Source: Haloarcula amylovorans
GTDB lineage: Archaea; Halobacteriota; Halobacteria; Halobacteriales; Haloarculaceae
Length of the DNA stretch: 64,000 nt
Assembly (NCBI RefSeq): GCF_004681185.1
Contig: NZ_SRIF01000002.1
Span: forward strand, 310,001 to 374,000
Reading direction: 5' to 3'
Position numbers and translations under genes: made by a program. Shown piece after piece: positions 28,885-38,443 of this stretch; position 1 is the stretch's first letter, and every line of letters starts with the position of its first letter. Under the pieces are notes generated by a model. That model ran no database searches. It had not been told where the DNA came from and saw only the letters and a program-made list of their open reading frames with translations.

Positions 28885-29070
28885 GGGTTCGGGAGCTACG
28901 ACGAATCGGAACAAGACAACCAGGAGTACGACACAGACTTCGACGACGAGGACGGTCTCAACTCGGAGGAAAACACCCACGAAGGGGACGTAGAGTACGA
29001 GTTCACGGCATCTAACGACGAACTACTCGACCGTCTCTCAGACATCAAGGAGTCTGAAACGAATACGTGA
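28882..29070 (+). CDS. DUF5786-type small acidic haloarchaeal protein
   Basis: A 62-residue very acidic protein beginning MGFGSYDESEQ and ending with a helix (NDELLDRLSDIKESE). The pattern matches the haloarchaeal DUF5786 proteins of unknown function. Its TGA overlaps the GTG start of the next gene, so the two are likely co-translated. The start codon is embedded in a dyad. Confidence 0.85.
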   Translation: MGFGSYDESEQDNQEYDTDFDDEDGLNSEENTHEGDVEYEFTASNDELLDRLSDIKESETNT

Positions 29071-29618
29071 AAACCGGGGTTCGGGCGCTCGGCATCGCCG
29101 AGTCGTATCGAAACGAAACGAGTCACCTCGCCGGAACGGTCGTTCGGGCGAGTCGCGTCGTGGACGGGTTCGTCTTTTCTTCGTGTACCGTTGGCGGGAG
29201 CGATGCCACCGACGCCGTCTGTGAAATGGTCGAGCGGCTGGACCGCGAAGACGTCCGCTATCTCTTGCTCTCGGGCATCGCGCCCGCGTGGTTCAACGTC
29301 CTCGACCTTCACGCTATCAACGACGAGACGGGACTGCCGACGATTTCGGTCACCTTCGAGTCCTCGCCGGGATTAGAGAGCGCCATCCGCGACGCCTTCG
29401 ACGACGATGGCGTCGTCGCGGACCGTCTCGAAACCTACCGCGCTCAACCCACTCGGCAGCCGGTCTCGGTCAACGACGAGACGGTGTACGTCCGGGCGGT
29501 CGGACTCTGTGACGACGTGGCCGCCGGCGTGGTGCGCGGGTTCACACCAGAGGGCGGCCGCCCGGAGCCGCTGCGGGTCGCGCGCCTCGCCGCCCGAGGG
29601 CTGGTTGATGCCGACTGA
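29067..29618 (+). CDS. DUF99 (UPF0215) family protein
   Basis: A 183-residue archaeal protein of the DUF99 family, structurally related to endonuclease V-like folds (established for the family; no activity assigned). Conserved-looking blocks are RALGIAESY at the start, GTVVRASRVVDGFVF near 24-38, YLLLSGIAPAWFNVLDL near 67-83 and GLPTISVTFE near 90. The GTG at 29067 overlaps the stop of the DUF5786 gene by four bases. Confidence 0.88.
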   Translation: MKTGVRALGIAESYRNETSHLAGTVVRASRVVDGFVFSSCTVGGSDATDAVCEMVERLDREDVRYLLLSGIAPAWFNVLDLHAINDETGLPTISVTFESSPGLESAIRDAFDDDGVVADRLETYRAQPTRQPVSVNDETVYVRAVGLCDDVAAGVVRGFTPEGGRPEPLRVARLAARGLVDAD

Positions 29619-29662
29619 CGAGCGACCGCCGCCCTTGATACGGTCCGGCCCGAACACCCAGT

Positions 29663-30250
29663 ATGGGACAGATGGAGGGACTGGACGTCCTCGCCTGCGA
29701 GCGCTGTGCGGAACTGTGTGAGTCACGCACCCAGATCGTCAACGGCGTCGGGCCGGCGGACGCCGACCTGCTGTTCGTCGGGGAAGCGCCCGGAGCCAAC
29801 GAGGACGAACAGGGGAAACCGTTCGTCGGCCGCAGCGGCGACGTCTTGGACGAGACGCTCCGCGAGGTCGGGCTGGACCGCGGCGATGTCCGCATCACCA
29901 ACTGCGTGCGCTGTCGGCCGCCCGAGAACCGCGACCCGCACAAGGAAGAACTGGCGAACTGCCGAGAGTATCTGGAGACGGAAATCGACCGCGTGGACCC
30001 CGAAGTCGTCGTCACGCTCGGAAAGGTGCCTGCCCAGCACCTGCTCGAACGCGACGTTGCCGTCACCAGCGAAGCCGGCGAGGTAGTGGACGTGCCTATC
30101 GAGGGGACGCCGCGACCCGTGATGGTCTGTGTCCATCCCGCGGCGACGCTGTACGATTCGAGCCAGAAAGGCACTTTCGAGGAGACGCTCCGAAAAGCCG
30201 CCGAGTTCACCGATGGCGAGAGCGGACAGCGGCGCTTAGGCGACTTCTAG
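29663..30250 (+). CDS. Family 4-like uracil-DNA glycosylase (Fe-S)
   Basis: A 195-residue thermophile/archaeal-type UDG removing uracil from DNA. Four Cys for the 4Fe-4S cluster are plausible: CERC near residues 12-15 and the paired Cys in ITNCVRCRPPENRDP near 80. The water-activating motif GEAPGANEDEQGKPFVG lies near 36-52, and the DNA-binding VCVHPAATLY near 157. It acts in base excision repair, notable in a high-GC genome where cytosine deamination is frequent. Leaderless from a CTTGATAC box. Repeat R2 abuts its stop. Confidence 0.92.
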   Translation: MGQMEGLDVLACERCAELCESRTQIVNGVGPADADLLFVGEAPGANEDEQGKPFVGRSGDVLDETLREVGLDRGDVRITNCVRCRPPENRDPHKEELANCREYLETEIDRVDPEVVVTLGKVPAQHLLERDVAVTSEAGEVVDVPIEGTPRPVMVCVHPAATLYDSSQKGTFEETLRKAAEFTDGESGQRRLGDF

Positions 30251-30416
30251 GAACCCACTTTTTACTTCGGGGGTGTCCTCGGGCCTTCAGCCCTATGGGC
30301 ACCCCCCATCGCAAAAACGTGGGGAAAAACAGCCGGACTCTCGGCCTTCGGCCTCGATTCCGGTGAACCGGCGGCTCGCCGCCGGATGCTCTCAGTCAGG
30401 CCTGCCCTCCCCCGGG
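30250..30416 (-). repeat. Modular hairpin repeat, copy R2 (inverted)
   Basis: Read on the minus strand it follows the R1/R3 order: GGGCAGGC box, GAGCAT box, hairpin CGGCGGCGAGCCGCCG, GAATCG segment, a GGCCGAAGGCC hairpin, T tract, CCCACGTTTTTGC, a long variable hairpin with ACACCCCC/GGGGGTGT-type arms and a final AAAAAGTGGGTT. It fills the gap between the udg stop and the hisH promoter (ACTTAGC near 30508). Confidence 0.72.
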
Positions 30417-30534
30417 TCGTCGCACGGAGTCGACTTCCGGCCACCACACCCGTACCGCATCCGTGACCGCACCGTAACTGGCGAAACCTGTTCGAAGGGG
30501 AACGCACTTAGCCCGCGTTCGCCTAGCCGTTTGC

Positions 30535-31185
30535 ATGAACGTGAAGCAGACGACTGCCGAGGTGGTCGTCGTCGATTACGGGTTGGGGAATCTCCGGAGC
30601 GTCACGCGCGGGCTCGAACGCGCGGGCGCGGACGTGACTCTCTCGGAGGACCCGGCCGACTTCGACGCGGCCGACGGCATCGTCCTCCCTGGCGTGGGTG
30701 CCTTCTCCGAGGGGATGGACAACGCCGGACCGTTCCGCGAGGCCCTCTTAGAACAGGCCGAGGCCGGCAAGCCGCTGTTCGGCATCTGTCTCGGGATGCA
30801 GATGCTCCTGACCACGAGCGAGGAGGCCGACCACGCCGGACAGGGCGACGCCGAGGGCCTGAACCTCGTCCCGGGGAAGAACGTCCGCTTCTCGCGCGAC
30901 CAGACGGTGCCCCACATGGGCTGGAACGAACTCGACGTAAAGCGCGACCACCCGCTCGTCGAGGGCGTCGACGGCCAGTACGCCTACTTCGTTCACTCCT
31001 ATTACGCCGTCCCCGACGACGAGAACGCGGTCGTCGCCACCACCGACTACGGGACCGATTTCGCCTCTATCGTCGCCAACGAGGAAGGCAACGTCTTTGG
31101 CACCCAGTTCCACCCCGAGAAATCGGGCGAGACGGGCCTGCGAATCCTCCGGAACTACGTCGATTACTGCGTTTCCCAGCGGTAG
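30535..31185 (+). CDS. hisH: Imidazole glycerol phosphate synthase glutaminase subunit
   Basis: HisH hydrolyses glutamine and channels ammonia to HisF. It is 216 residues, of normal length. The catalytic triad is visible: Cys85 in FGICLGMQM, and His and Glu in GTQFHPEKSGETG near residue 190. YGLGNL near 15 and LPGVGAF near 51 form the oxyanion and interface loops. hisF is not in this window, so the complex partners are unlinked. It is flanked on both sides by copies of the hairpin repeat. Confidence 0.95.
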   Translation: MNVKQTTAEVVVVDYGLGNLRSVTRGLERAGADVTLSEDPADFDAADGIVLPGVGAFSEGMDNAGPFREALLEQAEAGKPLFGICLGMQMLLTTSEEADHAGQGDAEGLNLVPGKNVRFSRDQTVPHMGWNELDVKRDHPLVEGVDGQYAYFVHSYYAVPDDENAVVATTDYGTDFASIVANEEGNVFGTQFHPEKSGETGLRILRNYVDYCVSQR

Positions 31186-31245
31186 CGGTCGATAGCGGTC
31201 GCGGTGGGGTTGCGGTGGCCGGGAGGCCGCTCCGTTGGCCGACCC

Positions 31246-31395
31246 GGGGAAGGGCAGGCAGACCATGGAGCATACCGCTCGCCGTCGGCGAGCGGTTTCC
31301 CGCGAATCGCGGAGCGATTCGCGCCTTTTTCGCCCACGTTTTTGCCGCGAGGGGTGGCCTTCGGCCATCCGAGCGGCAAAAAGGTGGTTGGCAAG
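31246..31395 (+). repeat. Modular hairpin repeat, copy R3, next to rnpB
   Basis: Same module order as R1. Hairpin 1 is CGCTCGCCG/CGGCGAGCG, hairpin 2 is GCGAATCGC/GCGATTCGC, followed by CCTTTTTCGCCCACGTTTTT, a GGCCTTCGGCC hairpin (a C-UUCG-G loop if transcribed) and AAAAAGGTGGTTGG. It ends about 28 bases before the predicted rnpB 5' end, so it occupies the promoter-proximal DNA of that gene and the 3' flank of hisH. Confidence 0.78.
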
Positions 31396-31590
31396 CGTTA
31401 TGGGCCGCAGTCGCCTAGTTCCAGTCGGCAGAGGGAGGCCGGCTCCCGTGCCGAGAGGCATGAGGAAAGTCCCCCCACCTGTCGGACAGGTGACCGGGCA
31501 CAAGCCCGGGGCGGGAGACCGTCGGCGCTGGAACAGCAACGACACGTCGTCGCCGGACCGATGAGGTGTGCGAATCCCGAGCGATGGTCG

Positions 31591-31682
31591 CGTGGGCCGC
31601 GCGGCACTCCGTGCCGCGACTTCGAGGCGGCTTCACCGTCTCACGCCCCACGCTCACAACGTGGGCCACTACGTGTCCCATG
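31591..31682 (+). repeat. Structured insert A inside rnpB
   Basis: About 92 bases closed by CGTGGG/CCCATG arms, holding internal hairpins GCGGCAC-TCC-GTGCCGC, GAGGCGG/CCGTCTC and CCCACG/CGTGGG. Roughly nine of ten positions match insert B, with several differences that keep pairing (for example a G-T wobble replacing an A-T pair). It sits in the middle of the RNase P RNA. Confidence 0.8.
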
Positions 31683-31746
31683 CCACCGAAGCGAGGGAGA
31701 GTTAACCCACCGAGGGCCATCGCGGGCTGCTGACGCATCCCGCATA

Positions 31747-31836
31747 CGTGGGCTGCGCGGCTCCGTGCCGCGACTTCGAGACGGCTTCGCCGTCTCGTGC
31801 CCCACGCTCACAACGTGGGCCACTACGTGCCCCACG
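31747..31836 (+). repeat. Structured insert B inside rnpB
   Basis: Second copy of the module, about 156 bases downstream of insert A, in the same orientation, closed by CGTGGG/CCCACG. The middle hairpin GAGACGGC-TTC-GCCGTCTC is a perfect 8-bp stem. Between the copies lies ordinary-looking RNase P sequence including GGCCATCG, which can pair with CGATGGTC before insert A. Confidence 0.8.
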
Positions 31837-32075
31837 CTCCCGGCGACGGACCGATGGAACGGCGAATCCTCACCGGTGCAAGGCCGCGTCGACAGGTAGT
31901 CCGACGCCGCGCGCGAGCGCTGGACGTGGCCGCTGAGCCGAATGCCGGCCCGAACAGAAGGGGGCTTACTCCCCTCAGCCGCTTACACTTTTCAACCGCT
32001 TACCTGAAAGTAGGCGCTAAGGCCCCTTCCTCAACGAGCGACCGGTGGGAGCGAGTAGGGAGGGGATACAGCGTT

Positions 32076-32122
32076 CACAAGAGCTCCGCTCTTGTGCGCG
32101 AACGAGATGCTCCGCGTCTCGT
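32076..32122 (+). other. Two adjacent perfect hairpins after rnpB
   Basis: CACAAGAG pairs with CTCTTGTG around CTCCG (32076-32096). ACGAGA plus GC pairs with GC plus TCTCGT around TCC (32102-32122). They may be a tandem processing or termination structure for rnpB or leader DNA of the lipoprotein gene. The rest of 31989-32242 shows nothing coding; CAAATACAC near 32215 could be the TATA box of the next gene. Confidence 0.5.
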
Positions 32123-32242
32123 CAACGCCGTACGGTTCTCAAACACGGTCGTTGCTCGGCCCACAGACTCACGCAATCGCAACCATTTAGCACGTTGTTT
32201 GCAGTCATAACTGTCAAATACACACAGTGCCACCCGAAGGTA

Positions 32243-33238
32243 ATGGACCGTCGGGTGGTGGTCGTGACGATGCTGGTGCTGTTGGGTGGATTGGCTGGGT
32301 GTAGCGCCGTCTCTGACGCCGTCAACGCGCCGACAGTTGCCGAACAACGCCATCCCTTCGCTGGGGAGACGGTGACAGTTGCCGTTTCCGGCACTGACCG
32401 CGAGCGAGCGCTCGCCGCGGCGGGGCTGGCCTACTGGGAGGAGAACGCCGCCAGATATGCCGGCTTTAACGTCAACTTCCGGATTCTCGAACCCGGCGAG
32501 GCACCCGACAGTGGCACGGCCGACGTACGGATGCGGTTCGTCGAGACTGTCACAGATTGTGGCGACGCGAACTACTCGGCAGGGTGTGCGCCGCGGCTCA
32601 ACGCTTCCACTGCGGTCGACCGGCCGGCCGAGGTGTCGATTCAACGCGGGCTCGCCAACGAGTCGACGCGGTTGGTCGTCCAACACGAGGCAGGACACTT
32701 ACTGGGCCTGTCACACGCCGACTCGCCACAGCGGGTGATGCGCCACGAGCGGACGCTGGCGACGCTGCCGCAACCGAACGCCAGCGAGCGCGCGGTGCCG
32801 TGGGCGGACCGGACGCTGACCGTCGCCGTCCTGAACGGGACCGTTCCGGCCGGGGAGCGAGCGGCCTATCACGATGAAATCGAGTACGCGCTGGCGTACG
32901 TCCGCGAGGGGGCGAACGGCACCGTCCCGGCGAACGTCACCGTGGAACGGGTGCGTGACCCCGATACAGCCGATATCGTCGTCAGGCCGACCGACTCGGC
33001 GGCCTGCCGGACCGACGCCGGGTCGTGTGCGCTCGTCGAGGGGACCGACCCGGACCGCGACGGCGCTATCGAGACGTACACGCGCGTCGAGATTCTGCTC
33101 GTGGACGTCGACACCGACGCGACGAGCTGGCACGTCGCCCGCCAACTGCTCGACGCGCTCGGAGCCAGCCGCGAGGGATTCCCGGACCCGCTGGTCGACG
33201 CGACCTACGACGAGCGACGGGGCGAGTGGTATGGCTAG
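32243..33238 (+). CDS. Secreted matrixin-like zinc metalloprotease lipoprotein
   Basis: A 331-residue predicted lipoprotein. The N-terminal hydrophobic segment ends in a lipobox LAGC with Cys20. The metzincin zinc motif HEAGHLLGLSH occupies residues 148-158, followed by a Met-turn candidate (QRVM, Met166). The preceding domain (45-140) has the expected strand-helix pattern including TADVRMRF. A second module (about 185-325) has no recognised motif but repeats a similar alpha/beta layout (LTVAVLNGTVPA..TADIVVRPT). It is probably anchored outside the cell. Archaeal matrixins exist but few are characterised. Confidence 0.85.
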   Translation: MDRRVVVVTMLVLLGGLAGCSAVSDAVNAPTVAEQRHPFAGETVTVAVSGTDRERALAAAGLAYWEENAARYAGFNVNFRILEPGEAPDSGTADVRMRFVETVTDCGDANYSAGCAPRLNASTAVDRPAEVSIQRGLANESTRLVVQHEAGHLLGLSHADSPQRVMRHERTLATLPQPNASERAVPWADRTLTVAVLNGTVPAGERAAYHDEIEYALAYVREGANGTVPANVTVERVRDPDTADIVVRPTDSAACRTDAGSCALVEGTDPDRDGAIETYTRVEILLVDVDTDATSWHVARQLLDALGASREGFPDPLVDATYDERRGEWYG

Positions 33239-33383
33239 GGAGCTTAGAAGCGAGCGACGCGAACGAGAATCTCCGAAAAGCGAACCGTGAAGCAGTAGCG
33301 AGCGACGAGTCCCGCTGTGGTCGTCAGTCGTGAAGTCGGGCGGGTCCGATGGTTACAAGCGGCCGCCGGGCGGAGGCGGGAGT

Positions 33384-33995
33384 ATGACCGCCGCCGATCT
33401 CATCGACGCCGTCCGCGACGACCAGCAGACCGAACTCTCCAGACTGGGCTCCTCGAAGACGCTGTACGCCGACACGCGCGGCGAGATGGAACCCGATGTC
33501 GTCCGTGCGGCCGCGGCCGCCCGCGAAGCGGCCGCTCGCGACACCTTCGAGTCGTGGGCCGACGACAGCGACGGCGAGGCCGCGGACCTCTTCACCGAAG
33601 CGGCCGACGACGCCGCGGAGCGGCTGGACGGACTGGACGCCGACCCGGCCGACCGCGAGTTCGCCATGCACGAGGTACTCGACGCGTTTCAGGAAACTAT
33701 CGAACGCCTCGGCGGGTTACTGGGCTGGACGCTCGTCGACCAGAAGGTGAAGGGACAACTCACCGGCTTCTTCACCGGACAGGCCGATCCGCAGACCGCG
33801 AGTACGTTCCGCAGTGCCGGGAACGACGTGGAGGCGCTCCGCGAGGAAACGGTGGATCTGCTCGAAGCGACTTGCGAGGACGAGGACGACTGGGACACCG
33901 CCGAGGCGGCCGCTGTCGAGGTAATCTCGGCCGCCTACGAGGACTACTTCGAGACGCTCGAAGACTTAGGCGTCAATCCCAAACCGGTCTGTTAA
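33384..33995 (+). CDS. Haloarchaeal helical acidic protein, function unknown
   Basis: A 203-residue soluble, all-helical acidic protein (MTAADLIDAVRDDQQTELSR opening) without membrane segments or a known catalytic motif. The block TFESWADDSDGEAADLFTEA and the later GWTLVDQKVKGQLTGFFTGQ look conserved-style rather than random. I have a vague memory that relatives carry the label transcription antitermination protein; that label looks unsupported and is not adopted. I chose the ATG at 33384 since the frame upstream overlaps noncoding-like sequence. Confidence 0.7.
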   Translation: MTAADLIDAVRDDQQTELSRLGSSKTLYADTRGEMEPDVVRAAAAAREAAARDTFESWADDSDGEAADLFTEAADDAAERLDGLDADPADREFAMHEVLDAFQETIERLGGLLGWTLVDQKVKGQLTGFFTGQADPQTASTFRSAGNDVEALREETVDLLEATCEDEDDWDTAEAAAVEVISAAYEDYFETLEDLGVNPKPVC

Positions 33996-34060
33996 GCGCC
34001 GCGTTACTATCCCTCGCCGAATCGACGACGAGGCCGGGCCAAACACCACTACGCTGTCAC

Positions 34061-34171
34061 ATGTGCGGTCGCGATTTCGACGGCCTTCGCAATCACACCG
34101 ACGGGAACGAGAAGTGGTGGCTCGTCGTCGAGGACCCCGACGACCTACCACTCGACGTACAAGTACCCTGA
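34061..34171 (+). CDS. Possible 36-residue CxxC mini-protein
   Basis: The frame reads CHMCGRDFDGL then NHTDGNEKWWLVVEDPDDLP. The start ATG would be the Met between the two Cys, so a larger zinc knuckle would need a non-standard upstream start. Haloarchaea encode many short CPxCG-type zinc proteins, and Trp/acidic endings like this are seen among them. Evidence is composition and motif only. The remainder of 33996-34387 holds hairpins and the uvrB promoter. Confidence 0.4.
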   Translation: MCGRDFDGLRNHTDGNEKWWLVVEDPDDLPLDVQVP

Positions 34172-34265
34172 TTTCGGGCGGCAATCATCGCTTATCTTTT
34201 CGGGGCTTCTTCTTTCGGTCGAACCTTCGCTGCTGCTCCGCGGTTCCTTACGGTCACCGCTCCGC

Positions 34266-34352
34266 CGAGGGTCGTGCCTTGCGAAACCCTCGCTCGCCTC
34301 GCGGCTTCGCCGCTCGGACATTCCGAGGGACCTCGTTTCACTCGGTCCCTCG
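34266..34352. other. Hairpin cluster upstream of uvrB
   Basis: Arms CGAGGGT (34266-34272) and ACCCTCG (34286-34292); GCGGC-TTC-GCCGC near 34301-34313; CGAGGGACC (34324-34332) and GGTCCCTCG (34344-34352). The last ends about 11 bases before the TATA-like GTTTATCC (about 34363-34370) of uvrB. It is either a structured transcript end from upstream or an operator region for the repair gene. Confidence 0.5.
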
Positions 34353-34387
34353 CTAGCCTCAAGTTTATCCAGCCCCTTCCTCGCACA

Positions 34388-36451
<2,064 letters not shown>

Positions 36452-36511
36452 GAACCTGCGAGCCGGCTGGTTCGGCCCGACACTTATCCTCCGAGCGGGC
36501 GTCGTCTCGAT

Positions 36512-37000
36512 ATGACTGTCTATGAGACCGACGTGCCGGGCGTGGGCAAAAAGTTCGAGGTGGAACTCGGCGGCGGCGAGCGACTCGTCATCGTGCTCCA
36601 CCACGACGGCAAGCGCGAGGTGTTCCACAAGGACAATCCGGATGCGGATGCCGACCGCCTGTTCTCGCTGTCGGGCCAGCGGGCCCGCGAGATCGGAGCT
36701 ATCCTGCAGGGCGCGTACTTCCAACCGGTCGACATGGACTCGGTGGACGTGCCGCTGGGCGACGCCATCATCGAGTGGATCGACGTCGCCGACAGCTCGC
36801 CGCTGGCGGGCCAGACACTCGCCGACGCGAAGGTCCGCCAACGAACGGGTGTCTCCATCATCGCCATCCAGCGTGATTCCGAGACGCTTCCGAACCCCAG
36901 TCCCGAGGATACCATCGTCGCGGGAGACATCCTCGTGACCCTTGGAACCCGTGACGAGCAAGTCGCCGTCGAAGCGCTAGTCGCCGGCGACGATGGCTGA
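36512..37000 (+). CDS. Cation:proton antiporter regulatory subunit (KhtT-like)
   Basis: A 162-residue cytosolic protein with an N-terminal KhtT-type domain (VPGVGKKFEVELGGGERLVI, residues 8-27) and a C-terminal RCK_C domain (SPLAGQTLADAKVRQRTGVS near 93-112, ending GDILVTLGTRDEQ). Known partners form a complex with a CPA2 antiporter and gate it by pH or nucleotides. The start of the antiporter gene overlaps its end by eight bases, so the two are surely co-translated. Confidence 0.92.
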   Translation: MTVYETDVPGVGKKFEVELGGGERLVIVLHHDGKREVFHKDNPDADADRLFSLSGQRAREIGAILQGAYFQPVDMDSVDVPLGDAIIEWIDVADSSPLAGQTLADAKVRQRTGVSIIAIQRDSETLPNPSPEDTIVAGDILVTLGTRDEQVAVEALVAGDDG

Positions 37001-38195
37001 TCTGCTCCTCGAAGTCGGCGTCGCCGTCGCCGGGGTCGCCGCCGCCGGTGCGCTGGCGAGTCGGGTGGGGGTGTCGGTCATCCCCGCGTACATCCTCGTC
37101 GGCGTCCTGCTGGGGCCGAACGCGCCCACGTCGGTTCTCGGTGTCCCAGTTACCCTCGTGAGTGATAGCGAGGTGATAGCCGTGTTGGCCGAACTCGGTG
37201 TCGTCTTCCTCCTCTTCTTTCTCGGGCTGGAGTTCAGCGTCGAGCAGTTGCTTCGCGACCGCCGGTCCATCACGTCAGTCGGCCTCCTCGACTTCGTCGT
37301 CAACTTCGGCGTCGGCCTCGCCATCGGCTTCGCCTTCGGATGGACGCTCGTCGAGACGCTGTTTTTGGCGGGCATCGTCTACATCTCTTCCAGTGCCGTC
37401 GTCACGAAGTCGCTCATCGAGACGGGATGGATAGCCAACGACGAGTCGGGCCCCATCCTCGGGACGCTCGTCTTCGAGGATATCCTCATCGCCGTCTATC
37501 TCGCGCTACTCGCCGCGGTCACGAGCGGTGGCAGCCTCCGGGACGCCGCCGTCTCCGTCGGCGTCGCGTTCCTCTTTCTGGGCGCGCTGGCGGCCCTCGC
37601 GTGGTACGGGTCCGCGTGGTTCGAGCAGCTCTTTCGAACGGGCTCTGACGAGTCGTTCATCCTCCGCGTCGTCGGCCTGACGACGCTCGTCGCGGGCGCG
37701 GCGCTCGCCCTCGGCGTCAGCGAGGCCGTCGCCGCCTTCTTCCTCGGCACCGGGCTCAGCCAGACTACCCACGTCGAACGGATCGAGCACATCGTCTCGC
37801 CCGCTCGCGACCTCTTCGCCGCCGTGTTCTTCTTCGCCATCGGCCTCTCGACGGACGTCACGCTCCTGGCGAGCGTCGCCGGGCTGCTCGCGGTGGCCGT
37901 CGTCGCCACCACTGCCAGCAAACTCGTCAGCGGGACGCTCTCCGGTCGCATCTACGGCCTCGACGCCCGGCGCTCCGCTCGCGTCGGACTGGGACTCGTC
38001 CCGCGGGGTGAGTTCTCGCTCGTCCTCGTCGCACTCGCGACCGACGTCGGGACGGGCCGTCTCGGGTCGGTGCTTCCCGCCTTCGCCGTCGGCTACGTCC
38101 TCGTGATGAGCGTCGTCGGCTCGGTGCTGGTCCAGCGTGCCGACGGCCTCACCGACGCTGTCCTCTCGCTGACGAACGACGCTGACGCAGGGTAA
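36993..38195 (+). CDS. CPA2-type cation:proton antiporter (KhtU/KefB-like membrane subunit)
   Basis: A 400-residue membrane protein with about 12 helices and no C-terminal RCK domain, that function being supplied by the preceding gene. Family features: ILVGVLLGPNAP near residue 35, LGVVFLLFFLGLEFSVEQLL near 68-87, SSSAVVTKSLIETGW near 130-144 and GLVPRGEFSLVLVALATD near 332-349. K+ or Na+ efflux in exchange for protons is likely; the ion is not readable. Confidence 0.92.
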   Translation: MADLLLEVGVAVAGVAAAGALASRVGVSVIPAYILVGVLLGPNAPTSVLGVPVTLVSDSEVIAVLAELGVVFLLFFLGLEFSVEQLLRDRRSITSVGLLDFVVNFGVGLAIGFAFGWTLVETLFLAGIVYISSSAVVTKSLIETGWIANDESGPILGTLVFEDILIAVYLALLAAVTSGGSLRDAAVSVGVAFLFLGALAALAWYGSAWFEQLFRTGSDESFILRVVGLTTLVAGAALALGVSEAVAAFFLGTGLSQTTHVERIEHIVSPARDLFAAVFFFAIGLSTDVTLLASVAGLLAVAVVATTASKLVSGTLSGRIYGLDARRSARVGLGLVPRGEFSLVLVALATDVGTGRLGSVLPAFAVGYVLVMSVVGSVLVQRADGLTDAVLSLTNDADAG

Positions 38196-38443
38196 CACGG
38201 CGAACGACCGGCGTTCGCGTCGTCGACAGTCTGCAGCGGCTTCTTCGCGACTTATCGACGAGAGCATCGCGGCTAGCCTACGATGAGCAGCAGTTAAACG
38301 GCGCTACGTGTGTTTGGTATCGCGGATAGTGATTTATCGGCCCTGCGCTTTCGAATACCGATTCGGCCGCAAAAGAGCGCGTGAGCCACCGAAACCGCCG
38401 AGAGCGTCGAAACTCTTCTGTGGCTGGAAAGCGATGTCGTCCT

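Larger units (their letters stand above)
31423..31988 (+). ncRNA. rnpB: RNase P RNA (archaeal type A) with two large inserts
   Basis: Catalytic RNA that trims the 5' leader of pre-tRNAs. Universally conserved segments are present in order: GAGGAAAGTC (CR-I, about 31471-31480), GGAACAGCAACGA near 31529, GAGCCGAATGCC near 31936 and ACAGAAGGGGGCTTAC (CR-V, about 31955-31970). The P1 arms GTCGGC...GCCGC close the molecule. Ends are estimates from P1; TATA-like CGTTATGG near 31395-31403 fits the start. At about 565 bases it is longer than the roughly 300-450 usual for archaea, because of two similar inserts. Confidence 0.93.

Noticed and set aside
31591..31836. CRISPR-like array suggested by repeated ~90-base units
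   Set aside because: Only two copies, no short regular spacers, and both lie inside the RNase P RNA between its conserved segments.
33384..33995. Transcription antitermination factor label for the helical acidic protein
   Set aside because: No NusB/NusG/NusA-like motif is visible; the label appears to be a transferred misannotation from memory.
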